Assembly: GCF_003945595.2 (NCBI RefSeq)
Contig: NW_024104522.1
Span: 62,001-126,000 of the forward strand
DNA: 64,000 nucleotides
Source of the DNA: Pipra filicauda
Lineage: Eukaryota; Chordata; Aves; Passeriformes; Pipridae
Direction of reading: 5' to 3'
The notes under the pieces were generated by a model. The model saw only the letters and a program-made list of their open reading frames with translations, made no database searches and was not told where the DNA came from. How positions within the stretch are numbered: position 1 is the first letter of the stretch; every line of letters begins with the position of its first letter. The position numbers and the translations under genes are program-made. Of this stretch, positions 12,969 to 23,892 are shown in pieces.

Positions 12969-15084
12969 GCTTTCCAGGAGTTGTCCTTCCTAGAATAACA
13001 TAAATCTCTGAGTGATGCTGTTTGGCTGCCCCAGGAGCACCTCATGGAGCGGGGCATGTTTTCTGAAATAGTTTCTAATTCCCTGCCTTGCACGGTGTCT
13101 AATGCCCTGTGCCCCTGCCTGGCAGAGCCTCTGCCCCGGGGCCTGGGGAGAGGCTGGGCTGTGGTGCTCCCTGGGGAATGAACAGCTGGCACAGCGCTGG
13201 GTTCTCCTCCAGTTCCATCAGTCTGTGCTCTCTGCTGCCTTCCTGCGATGCCCAGACACACCACAGGGCACGTGTGAGCCCTGCACTGGGGCAAACTGAG
13301 CAGTAACTGAAAAACACACAGCAAGAGTTTTTTTCCAGGTCAACTGACTTTCTCCTTTACAAACCAGAAAGGGCCGGGCCCTGCAGGGCAGAGCTGGGCT
13401 GTTGTGCTGCACTGGCTGCAGTGCCCAGCTCCTGCTCTCTGCACTCCAGCCCGCTTCCTCCTTCGTGCCAGAAAAGCCAGGCAGCCCTCAAAGGCTTGAC
13501 TTTGTCAGTGGATGTGGTTTCTCCATAAATGCTGGCTTGCTCTGGGATGCTGTAACACTGAATCATTCTGGCTGTGTTTCATATGAAGGGCTCATTTATG
13601 AATGACTTCTAAAGAGAGTGTAAATGCTTAAACCCATGCATTTTATACCTATAAATAGGGTATATTATGAATGGGTATGACCAGATGAGAGGAAGTTGCC
13701 ACATAATGGTTTGGAGGACCTCTTGAACACTACTGCAATCACTAACGATCAACTGCCCTATTTTTGTCATTTAGTAACAACTTACTTTGCATGTATAAGT
13801 GGAAAATACAAAATATAACTGGATTTTCTTTCAGGTGATAATATTGCAGACTGAGGAATCCTCTATTCTAACTTGCTGGATCCCCTCTAAGACCCCAAGA
13901 CACAAAAGTAGGAACAGCAGCTGTGACCTGTTTCCTTCTCACAGCCCAAATCACAACCATGAAGCAAATGAAGTCCGACACACCAAGCAGTTTGGGGGCC
14001 TTTTCAGACTGTCAAGGATCCAGGTAACCTGGAACACGGACGTCAAAACCAACCTACTAACACTTACAGACAGGTCTGAGACAATCACACATTTCCTGGT
14101 TTGAAAGTGTAAGAAGACTGTGAAGGGGACATGTGAAGGGAAATGCATGTCCAGCAGCTGTCATAAATATTTATTTACCTGATAGTGACGCAACCACAGT
14201 TTCTTAACACAAACTGAACTACAGATCTCTTTTCCCTGGACAAAACGGTGGCAGAGGGAAACAGAGTGGCAGAGTGTGGTGGAAGAAGGACCTGGCAGTG
14301 GTGGGCGTGGGGCATGGCCAGCCCAGCTGCCCTCTGTGGGGCAGAGGAGCCGGGAGTCCTGCTGTGAAAATGCACCCACACGAGCCCTGTGAGCCCCTGG
14401 TATTTTGGGCTCCAGTGAAAGCAGAATTGCTTTGACTCAGCTGCAGAAGCACTTAGGATCGTGTGGGAGTCCCCCAGAACACACAACAAATCATGGAGTA
14501 ACAAAGGGAATTAAAAGGTGGTAATATGATACATGGTCTAAGAACATGGATTAAATACTGAATTAAGCCCCACTCCCCATTCAGCCCACAGCCAGTCCCT
14601 TTGGTGTAAAATGGCACCAGGGCCAAATTCTGCTCCTGCTTTACTGGGAATGAGGGGGAATTGCTGTGGAGTTCTGTCAGAACACGCCTGAGATGGCGAG
14701 AGGAGCCTGGAGCCAGGGCAGCAGTGGTCAGGGCATGCCCAGGAGGGATGGGCTGCACGGGGCTCCTGACACAGTTGTCAGTGTGGGCAGACAGGCCCTA
14801 ATTGGTCTGATCTGATGACTTTTTCCAAAAGCTTTGAACCTTGCCCAGGATGCCTCGGGCCTGGCTGCAGGAGCCCTGCTCTGGTGGGGAATTAGCACAG
14901 TGGCTGGGCTGACCCCCCCAGCAGTGTTCTTATCCAAGGGCAGCGTGGGTGATGAACGACTGACAGGTGGGATCAGCTGATGGAATGGCTGGGATGGGGC
15001 ACATGCACGGCGATATTGCCACACCATAATGTCTTCTGCAGTGGGCAAAGGATAAAGCTTGTAAAACATTTGTTTTAAGTCTTA

Positions 15085-15265
15085 AAATATCAAATTCCTC
15101 ATAACCATGGGCTTCCTAAAACTGGCCCTGGTAATTACAAGTGTTGAGCCATGAATAATTTCACGCTAGGAGTCGCATTAATTTTAACCTCCTCTCGCCT
15201 CCTCCAGACATTGTGAAAGCACATTACCAGTGAGGACAAGTTTATGATCTTATCCAGGACAACTG
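15085..15265. promoter_or_regulatory. Candidate conserved non-coding element (homeodomain/NK2-type motifs)
   Basis: This block is unique and non-repetitive and carries a dense set of homeodomain-type sites. The palindrome GTAATTAC lies at 15131-15138 and overlaps CAAGTG (15138-15143), a core typical of NK2-class factors. Further along come GAATAATTTC and GCATTAATTTTAA (about 15153-15187). Such clustering is common in vertebrate developmental enhancers. The motifs are seen in the sequence; the enhancer role is inference, and conservation could not be tested here. Confidence 0.25.
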
Positions 15266-17271
15266 GTGCAATAATATGAAATGAAAACCAAGACAAAAAT
15301 GTCATTGTCTGCGAACTCTGTACAAAGGGATCCTGCAGAAAGCTCCCTTCACAGCCTGAGACCAGGAGTGCTCCAAAGGTGCGGGCAAGATTTATGGAGC
15401 TTTTCCAAGCACACGGCTCAGACCCTGCCAGATCTGACTGTCGGCAGCCTGGTGTCTAGGGATTGTTTCAAGGAACAGGGAGGAGTTCTGACATCACTGT
15501 CCCTATGATGGTTTGCATTTAAAATCTTCAACCGTGCTTTTGCAGACACCCACTGACACCTTGGACCAGATGGATCCAGATGTAGCATGCTTGGTCCCAA
15601 AAGAGTCACCCTGCAGTCTGGGGGATTAAAGTTTATAATCTTACTGTCATGAAGTTCAAGGCAGTGGCATAAGGATCTATTTGGCAAGCTCTCCCTGCTT
15701 AACACATGTTTCTGTCTGATCACATTTACAACAGCAACCCCTTAGTTTCTCAACTCACTCAGAAGTTACACCTCAGTCAGAGAGGAAACAGGCAAGTCTG
15801 GCTGGAGGAAAGATCAGAGATTTCTATCTTGGGCAGGGCACCCCACAGCGTGTTTGCCATTCAGGCTGTGTCAGGGCTGCACTGTCAACACCGTTCTCAA
15901 GAAGGATGTATAATACAGATGTTAAACACCAATTATCCCACTAAAGATCAGGTAAAGTTAAATAATGGCAAGGGTGTGATGCTTAACGTAGAACAAATGA
16001 GGGCTGATATCCTCTCCTGAGTTGCCAGGTGCCCCCGTGGGAGCTCTCCTCCCCCTGTCCTCCCCCGGGCTGCCCGTGCTGTCACAGCAGTGCCGGAGCG
16101 AAGGCAGAGCTGTCCCGACAGAGCGTTGGGAAGCCCTGGGGTTTGCACAACCCCCGTGCTCACTGCTGACACTGTCCTTCTCAGCTGCTTCTCAGTCCCT
16201 TTAGACTGAGCTAAATACCTTGAGCTAAATCGGTAGGCAGTCCTGGTTTATAGCAAGACATGACAATTCACAAGTCATTAAAGTTCTCAGGCTGCACAAG
16301 GTAGAATTTAATATTCATGTCTCATCTGTGATCCCGAAAAAGAAAATCTTTGGGCATATTTATGATTGTACCCTGTTTGTCCTTTATAACAGTATAACAG
16401 TACCAAAGACAGCTGTAAGTTATTTTCGTGGAATTTCTCATGCTTCTTTTTTACCCTTTAAGAAAAATGTACCAGTGTCACTACTACTAGGGTGAAATTT
16501 TCCCCTGGAAATCAAAGCACAACGAACACTCTTTATCAGTTTCCCTGTTCTCTTCAGAAACCTGTGGTAGCAGATGTCTTAAACTCTCTCGTGGGTGAAG
16601 GGGAAAGGTTGGATTACTGAAAAAACAAGGCAAGCTTCAGAGTGTGGAGGAGGCATTAGGAACTGCTTAGGATCTCAAACCTGCAACACCTTGAACCCAT
16701 CACCAGCCAGAACTGTGATGGATGGGAGAGGATAAAGGGCAGTCTAGCTGACCCATGATGCCTTCCAGTGCCCTCCAAGAAACAAGAAGAAAAGAGATTC
16801 TTATCACTCTGTGAAAGAACAGAGGAGAAAATTATCATTAAAATGCCTTCCTAATAAAACTAACAAACAGGAGCTTTTTTTTCTTTCAAACTCCATTCTC
16901 TTATCCCTTCCCTACAAGCTTCAAGATGGCCATGACTTGAAGAATTTTAGTCTTTGAGTGAACCTTTCCTAAGTAGAGGTCACATCCTTTTGCCTAGACT
17001 TTACATTTGTTAGACCGTCTTCTTGGAATACCTCAAGAAGATAAATAATTTGGGGTATATCTTTACAGTCATTAGTCCATAGAATCTCTATGTAGAATTA
17101 TGGTAATGCACCGAATGAATATAAGTAATAAAATCACTGTATTTGTGAATCTGAATTCACATCCCACGTCACCTGCCAGAGAATCCCTGATGAAACATTA
17201 ATGAATCACTTTGTTTCTCTGTTTGCTTTAGGTCTGGGAATTTTGCTATCTCCTGGTAAAGAGCTCTAGGA

Positions 17272-17279
17272 TGACGTCA
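17272..17279. promoter_or_regulatory. Consensus CRE palindrome TGACGTCA
   Basis: A perfect TGACGTCA, the full cAMP-response element bound by CREB/ATF dimers, lies in unique sequence. The half-site-like CACGTCA occurs about 105 bp upstream (near 17165). The site contains an intact CpG, which tends to be lost by deamination in methylated DNA. There is no CpG island or recognised transcript nearby, so promoter use is unproven. An 8-bp palindrome is expected by chance about once per 65 kb. Confidence 0.35.
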
Positions 17280-20200
17280 GGTAGTGCAGAAGTTCGGTGA
17301 GTTATGGACTGGAGGCAATTACAGCCCTTGTAGTGAGGAATTTGTAGTACAAAGCTGGCCATTGGAAGTTAATGCCCTATGACTGCTTTCCCCCATGGAT
17401 ATTTGCAGCCTGGCATGCACAGCTCACTGAAAATCTGACTGGCTCCTCGTGCTCCAAGTGCCTCCCAGGCTCTCTCCTGCTCCCAGCTCTGAGGGAAGAA
17501 GAGAGTATCTGTCTCTCTTCTCTGTTCTCAGTGCCCACCCTTGTCACCCTCTCTCTCCCTCTCTGCTCCCAGGGCACTGTCCCTCCCAGTTTCCACAGGC
17601 AGTCTTTGCACTGAGCACAAACAAGTTCAAAAGCCAAAGAACAGGAATTGCTGTGGAGATGCAGGTGTGTTATAAGCTGTTATCTGTGGTTCCCTAACAT
17701 CTGGTGCCCTGTGATGCAAGATCTTATGAAGTCTTTTGGCTCAAATTCCCCCTGTGCAACAGGTTGCTGGTAAGGCAGTCTCCACAATTCCATCAAAAAC
17801 AGGCTCTAAGAACTGAACTCCAGACCCAAGAAATTCACCATCAGGCTATCCTAGTGTTTGATCATATATTAAGCCCTTCAAAACATTTGGGTTTTATATT
17901 CTTTAAAACCAACTTTCACCTCAATATTGGTTTTAGGTTGTGGGCATCACACTAATCCCCAGACACCTTTGGAATTTGTTCTGTGAGACAACGACTCCAA
18001 CCAAGGTGTCTGGGTGGAAGAAACCAGGACAGATACATTAACTCATAACAAAGGAAATCCCCACTGTTCCATGGCTGAGCTACCATTTGCAAAAGTATCT
18101 TCAAACTTGTCATAAAAGCAACAGAGGCTCTTCCTTAGCCATCTCCACCATCAGGCTGTTCAGGCTTTCTCTTGAGACACACTCAAGAGTATTGCCTGAA
18201 ACAGATCCTACCCTGGGGGAAAATCAGAGCTCAATCCCACTAATTCTACAGGAAAAAAGGCACAAAGCCACCTTTGCTAAATATACTCATATCAGTAACT
18301 CCGTGGGACCTGCTCTCAGCTTCTGCCTCAGATGTGACATGCAACTCTGACCCAGCCAACTCCCACTTCTACTGACTGAAAAGCTCTTCCCCCTCATCCT
18401 GTTAATCCTTCCACCTCATTTTTGCACTCTTCAAACCAAGGTTCAAGGTGTACTTTCAAAGCAAAATACCAATCTTGCTACACAACTGCTCCCTGACAGC
18501 ACAGTCCTGTGCCCCAGCAGCAAAGCCATGTCTGTGCCTCCCAGCAGCCAAAGAGATTCCCAGAGCTCATGGGAACCCTCAGGAGTCAGATGTCCCCAAA
18601 AGTGGCATGATGTGCCAATGAGCCTTTGCATCACATCTTCCTGCTGGTCACAGGGGCTGTCAGGATGAGGCTGCACAGCTGAGTGGGGCTCAGGTGTTCA
18701 GCACCCACCTACAGGGCACCTGGCAGGGTTGGACGTTCTCAATAACTGGATCAAGAAACGGCCTGTGGAAATGAATCTGCTGCAGCCCAACAACCCACCC
18801 ACACGCCCTCAGCAGACAGCTGGGGGCTAAACTGCCTTTTTCACTGCTCCCTGAGAGCTGCATGTGGGATCTGGACCAGGAAGGCTTGGAAACTTTGCTT
18901 TGTTTTGTTTTTTTTTTAAAGTTAATACCAGGATTCTGGGTATTTTGGGGAGTCACATATATTGGTGATTCTTTTCTGCATCCTTTGGCACCAGTATTGT
19001 CGTAAGGCCAGGAACTGCTGAACAGCCAGTGCTGAAACTGTGTCAGGCAGTGGGGATGTTAACACAGGCACCGTGTCTTTCTTTTGGCTGTGGAGCTGGT
19101 GATGTTTCCCAAACACTGCTGTAAGGTGCTGTCCCACACTTTGCCTACCATGGGACATTGCACTAGAACCAAGGAACTGGTTTGGGATGTGAAAAACAAT
19201 TCAGGTCACACAGACATGCTGGCAAAAGACTTTTCAGTGTAGCCAAACTGTCAGAAAAAGGGTCTTTGGCCTCTGTGCTGTGCATCATCCAGCGCCTTGG
19301 CCTGGGCACGACAGCCCCTCCACCTGGGAGAGCTGGGATGTTGAGTGCCTGACTCACTGAACTGCCCCAAATCACTTGTAAATCTTGGCTCTTCTCCAGA
19401 GCCATGATCACTGAAGGGACAGGAGTAGTTTGTAACCTTTCTCCATTAAGGGTTTATTCCCAAGCCTGTTGGTTCCCATCTCACAATGACATAGCTTGGA
19501 TCCCCCAAACATTCCAGTAATTCCTCCCTTTTGAGCAGGCAGACGAGGCCTTCCTTGGCAAGCAGGCTCCCGCATTCCTGGACTCACTTCCCAAGCTGCC
19601 TTGCCCACTCCTCAGGAATGGCTCCCCGCAGGGACTTATTTCCTTAAGGATGAGAGGTTTTCATACCCTGGCAAGTGTCCCACTTGCTGTCATCACATGT
19701 ATCCCATGCAAAGAGGGAGCAGAGAGGCGCAGGTTCCTCTCGGCTGTTCGCAGTGCCCGGACACCTCAGCATGACAGGCAGGTGCCTGCAGGGTGTGCGG
19801 TCCCTGCCTCCAACCTGGGACACTCCTGGAGGGCTGCTGGGGGCCCTGGGGAGCTCTGCCTGAGCCTTTCAGATGGGACAGGTTAAACTCTGTGGTGTGC
19901 CGGGAGATGCTCCAGGTTTATGGCAGAGACCAACTCCCAGCAGTTCCTGGCACTGAGAAAGCCGAGGCAGTCACACACAGGAACTGCTGCTGCAGAGGAC
20001 AGCACAGTCTGAGCATCTTTCTAGCTCACACTCAGGTAGAGTGCCTGAACATTCAGCTCCTCTCCAGAACAGTAACCAAGATTTACCTGGGCTGAATTCA
20101 CCAAGCTGTGTGTCATGTTGCCTTCTCCCTTAGTGCCCAGATGTGCAGTGCAGAGCAGCAGCCCTTGCACCTCCCCCTGAGTGCCCAGCACTGCACTGCA

Positions 20201-20672
20201 GCCTGCACACTCAGGCAGCCCCTCTCCTCTCCCCAGAGAGCTGAGACCTGTAAAATACCCTCCTGTTGTGGCTCTAGCCATCACTCTCTTAATGAGCCAG
20301 AGGCAGCCTGCAAGCAACAGGATTTTTTTCCAGGCATTTTTTCCAGCACAGATGCACAAAGGTGGATACAAGCTCACCATGAGCTGCTGGGCTGGTTATC
20401 ACAGATCACCAGCTGATGGGCTGCACAGTTTCATTTCTGCCTCCAAATGCTCTTAGCTACCTGTTTTTTCATTTGCTGTCCACCGCTGGGCTCCCAGGGC
20501 TGCTGCTAGCACTTAAACATATTTCCGTATGAATTCTAGTTATTTAGAAAAGAAACAAACTCGCTTCCTAGTGCTGAGAGGACTGGCATTAAAGTGATGG
20601 GGGCTCGGCTTAACTCCTGTTCTACCAAGCTACAGAAATATTTCTGCCTGCTCCACACGGGGTGCCCGTGCG

Positions 20673-20685
20673 TGTTCAAGCAGCT
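20673..20685 (+). repeat. Left copy of 13-bp direct repeat flanking a CpG island
   Basis: TGTTCAAGCAGCT at this position recurs exactly at 21068-21080. The two copies bracket the CpG-rich block between them (382 bp). The arrangement is like a target-site duplication around an insertion. However, the enclosed block lacks a poly-A tail or any recognisable element, and CAGCAGCT-like words are common here. Confidence 0.6.
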
Positions 20686-20689
20686 ACAG

Positions 20690-21066
20690 CTCGGCAGCCC
20701 CTGGCACGGCCGCGCTTCGTCCCCATGCCCGCTCCATGCCCGCTCCACGCCCGTCCATCCCCGCCGTGGCCGTGGCGCAGCGCACGGGGACACCTCGCGG
20801 CGAGCGCTGTGACTACACGGGGTGTCAGATGCCCCCGGCCCCAGAGCCGCCGGCCAAGCCCCGCGCGGGCAGTGCCGGCCCCGCTCTATGTCCCGCTCCG
20901 TGCCCCGCTCCGTGCCCAGCTCAGAGGCAAAGCCGCTGCTCCGTGCCGGGGGCAGCGGGTGTGCGCGTCCCGCGGGGCCCGGAGCCCAGCCCGGCCCAGC
21001 GAACCGGGCAGAGCCGAGGGCAGGGAGATGCTCGGCCCGCTGGCCAAAGCAGGGGCTGTAGGGCCG
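20690..21066. promoter_or_regulatory. CpG island, candidate promoter of an unannotated transcript
   Basis: This block is strikingly GC-rich, with roughly 45-50 CpG dinucleotides counted by hand in about 370 bp. Sequence on either side is CpG-poor. It contains imperfect short repeats of the type CCCGCTCCATG/CCCGCTCCGTG (20724-20752 and 20882-20922). It also has several GC-box-like stretches and a minus-strand G-quadruplex motif at 20969-20997. In vertebrates, unmethylated islands of this kind usually mark promoters. No TATA box, start codon context or downstream exon could be recognised on either strand. Overlapping open frames of 143 and 176 codons on the plus strand are typical of stop-poor GC-rich DNA and are not called as genes. 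Confidence 0.65.
20969..20997 (-). other. G-quadruplex motif (minus strand) inside the CpG island
   Basis: Five CCC runs (20969-20971, 20978-20980, 20985-20987, 20990-20992, 20995-20997) give G-runs on the minus strand with loops of 6, 4, 2 and 2 bases. This fits the usual G3+N1-7 rule. Such motifs are enriched in vertebrate promoter islands. Whether it folds is inference. Confidence 0.7.
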
Positions 21067-21067
21067 C

Positions 21068-21080
21068 TGTTCAAGCAGCT
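21068..21080 (+). repeat. Right copy of 13-bp direct repeat flanking the CpG island
   Basis: This is an exact second copy of TGTTCAAGCAGCT (first copy 20673-20685). It marks the sharp right edge of the CpG-rich block, after which GC content and CpG density fall. Confidence 0.6.
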
Positions 21081-21363
21081 GCCTGTGCTGTAGGAGAGCA
21101 GAGCACGGGTGCCCTTCTGTCAGCCTTCTGTTCTATGCAGAGAGGGTGTAAAAGTGGTTCCACACACACTGAGAACAGAGATGACACAGGACACTGCACC
21201 ACAGCTGAGGAGTTCTCCTGTGGAGAAGAGGCCACACAGATTTGTACTTTGTCAGTAAACATCTGACCAGAACCTCCTCGACCCTGCAATTCCTTTCCCT
21301 GAAGGGTGAGGTGATCACCCACGATGGGGAGAACCCCCCTGCTGCCCACCCTGCACACAGCAG

Positions 21364-21416
21364 CCCTGTCCCTGTGTCCCTGTGTCCCTGTGTCCCTGTG
21401 TCCCTGTGTCCCTGTG
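21364..21416. repeat. Octamer microsatellite (CCCTGTGT), about 6.5 copies
   Basis: One shortened copy, five perfect copies and a final near-copy of CCCTGTGT run in tandem from 21364 to 21416. On the minus strand this reads as GGG runs separated by ACACA, giving seven G-runs. Any four consecutive runs form a canonical G-quadruplex motif. It lies about 300 bp from the CpG island. High copy identity suggests it is length-polymorphic. Confidence 0.95.
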
Positions 21417-22590
21417 ACAATGACATGCTGGGAGCTGAGACTTGTGAGACTGAGGCCCTGCTGGTAGCTTGCTCTACGTGGGAGCTTTGGTTTCCTTGAC
21501 TTGAAAACACGGTACTACCATATGACCTGCAAGGGTGTCATTATCATAGCAGAGATCTTGGAGGTCCCTGGAAGAGAACTTCTGGAGAAATGCAACCTAT
21601 TAAAAATGCAGTTTTCTCTTTGCCAATTCTATTCTGCTTCGAGGAAAGGCGCTTTTGCAATGACAGCTGGGATGAGCTGGTTTTGACAAGTCAGAGTATG
21701 CAGGTTTTGATGGAAGATTTAAGTGAAACACGACTGAAAGACTACATGGTGTACAGTGCTTTTGCCTTCTGTGCCCAAGCGCTTCACCTTCCCTTGAAAC
21801 AATCAAGGCAATGGGCACTGAGGTGACAAGAGTCCATACTTGATTTCAGCAAGGTACCAGCAAGTCCAGAAAAGCACATTTGCTCAAACAAGTTCTCCAG
21901 TGTATTCTCTCACTGGGCTTCTTGCTGGACAGCCTGGAACTGAGCCAGCCATGTCCTGGTGGATAATCTCAGCTCTTGCAACTTGCTCTAGTTTTCAGGT
22001 AGTGAACTTATTACAAGGCAGATTCTCACACCTACTTGCCACTTTCTAGAATGGATTTTTTAGCTGCTAAAAATTCTTCTGCTTTTAATTTTACACTGAG
22101 GGTGGGATTTTCCTCCAAGGGTGACTCCCACACATACCTCCACGGGAGCTGCACAAAGCTGTCCAGGGCCAGCTGGAAGGCCCTCGTTCCCTGCTCCAAG
22201 TGTAGGTCTTTGTCACAGCCAAGAGCCTAGTTCCAATATGCCACTTATAACACAAAATTGTGCCTGATAATTCCAGGGCTTGAAGCAAAGCCAAGCTCTT
22301 GGGAGCAGCCAGGCAAATAGCAACAAACTGGTTTTGAAGGGGACAAGGGTTTGGGTTTGGGAATGTCTTTCTTGGAACTTATCTGACTCACCAGTCCAGG
22401 GACCAAAACACACCTAAAGACAAGACCCAGCAATGCAAACGTGACTCAGTGGCTGTCCCATGGTCTGTGTGGATTGTCCCTGCAGTGCTTTGGGGAACGT
22501 GCCCAGCGTGGGGGCTCGGGCGGGCTCTGCCTCATGGAGCAGGGCAAGGGAGCTGGAGGAGAGGCTGGGAGCACTGCCCCATCCCAGTGT

Positions 22591-22678
22591 GCTGGGACAC
22601 CCGCCCTGGACACAGCAGTTGGTCACAGGGCTCTGCTGGGACACCCACCCTGGACACAGCAGTTGGTCACAGGGCTCT
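22591..22678. repeat. 44-bp tandem duplication, two near-identical copies
   Basis: Two adjacent 44-bp copies (22591-22634 and 22635-22678) start with GCTGGGACACCC and end with GTCACAGGGCTCT. They differ by a single base in the hand alignment (CCCGCC versus CCCACC, a CpG-to-CpA change). This is a recent local duplication with no evident function. All three plus-strand frames stay open through it. Confidence 0.95.
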
Positions 22679-22837
22679 GCTGCCAAGCGCTGGCGTGCAC
22701 TGCAGCCTGCTCACGTGCATGGGGAAAGCATCAGGAGGCTTCTCCTGATTTTATAGCATCAGATCACATCTGGGGCCACAACTTGTTCCAGTGCAGTTAA
22801 GGCAGAAGAGAAAGGAGATTTTGCCAATGTGTTAACT

Positions 22838-22935
22838 TTTTAATTAAACCTTAATGCCTTAATTAAAGCAAGAAGGGCTTAATTAAGGACTTAGCTAAAA
22901 TTTAATACTTTAATGGGACTAAAGACTTTAATTTA
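22838..22935. promoter_or_regulatory. AT-rich cluster with three phased TTAATTAA palindromes
   Basis: Exact TTAATTAA octamers begin at 22840, 22859 and 22879, about two helical turns apart. They are followed by CTTTAAT words near 22908 and 22925. TAATTA is the classical homeodomain core, and each palindrome could bind a dimer. The phasing may reflect a decayed 20-bp tandem repeat or a real binding array. There is no evidence for expression or conservation. Confidence 0.4.
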
Positions 22936-23799
22936 TCATGGGCTGAAAAAGAAAAAAAGCACAAGGGCTCACTCTGAGATGCACATACGTGCACCAGCCA
23001 ATTATGAAAGAATCCCGGGGTGTCAGGTTTGTCAGTCAGAGCAGGCTGTGCACAAGGGGAATCCGTGGCTGTTCACATTTTCACGTTACCTGCCTAGAGC
23101 ACAACTTGAGATCATCGCACTAAAAGGTACGTGGTACCTTTGTCTCTCTCTGAAGACTCCTCTCTGAGTGGGTGCAGCCCTGCATGCTGCAGCACCAGCC
23201 CAGGCTGAGTCTGGAGGGGTCCTGGTGCCCCTCAAATGCCCAGGCTCTGGGCCCATGAGCTGCTGGTCCAGGGCAGGCTGTGACTGGAGATGCCCCATTG
23301 CTGGCACGTGGCCCAGCTCCAAGGACTCGACAGTCCTGCCCAGGGTTATCACAGTGCCAGGGATGCTGCCAGGCTTTTGGCTGGCTCTTAAAGGCCAAGT
23401 TTTCATGGAGCTCAGAGCTCAGCACCTCCCCTCCTCCTCAGATGGGATGTTTGTCTACTTCTTGATATTTCTCGTGCCTGGGAAATATGAACCCAAGCCA
23501 CTGCATCTCACTTTCAGCTTTTCAAGTGTGATAGCATTACACAGTCATGTTTGTACCACAAATAAGTGAGCTTTAAGGTGCTTCTGAAAGAATCCCCACA
23601 TGCACTGGTCTTGCAGAGGAATCATTTCCAATCATGTGACTTTTCAAAGCTCATAGTCCAGTGCATCAATTAATAGTTACCTAAAGAGGAATCAGGAGTA
23701 CTGACAAGCACAGAAAACCTACCCTTTTGCATTTTTTTACATTGTGGTTTTGCCCCGTAGCATTTTTTGCAATTGATCTTGAAAAGTGTCTGAAAGGTC

Positions 23800-23892
23800 A
23801 ATAGGTATCATTGTGATTTTACCAGCAGAGAAGCTGAGGTACAAATGGGGCAGCAAATGACTGATCCAAGATCAGACAGTGACCTCACAGAT
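23800..23892 (-). mobile_element. MIR-like SINE core fragment (antisense)
   Basis: The plus strand shows a pattern close to the reverse complement of MIR cores: 'attttac', then AGAAGCTGAGGTACAAATGG, then CTGATCCAAGATCAGACAGT. In MIR this corresponds to 'attttacagatgaggaaactgaggcac ... acttgcccaaggtcacacagc'. The order and spacing are preserved, with many substitutions as expected for a repeat older than the bird-mammal split. The match is from memory of the family; a profile search would settle it. Confidence 0.55.

Larger units (their letters stand above)
8440..20672. other. Non-coding stretch, no gene recognised
   Basis: About 12 kb without a recognisable exon or RNA gene. Poly-T lies at about 10437-10446 and again near 18909-18918. 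AT-rich blocks lie at 10360-10780, 11320-11420, 12130-12380, 13600-13830 and 16800-17130. A period-8 tract (CATATTCT) lies at 12941-12968. A TATAAATAG motif sits in the loop of a 6-bp dyad at 13644-13664. The segment at 14606-14650 resembles a family of old amniote repeats. Candidate regulatory blocks at 15085-15265 and 17160-17290 are listed separately. No open frame here exceeds about 140 codons on either strand, apart from the repeat-driven frame that crosses the left edge. Nothing else stands out. Confidence 0.6.

Noticed and set aside
17229..17254. Possible 24-bp microexon between CTTTAG and GTAAAG
   Set aside because: Both splice words are weak, the segment is very short, and no neighbouring exon or gene supports it.
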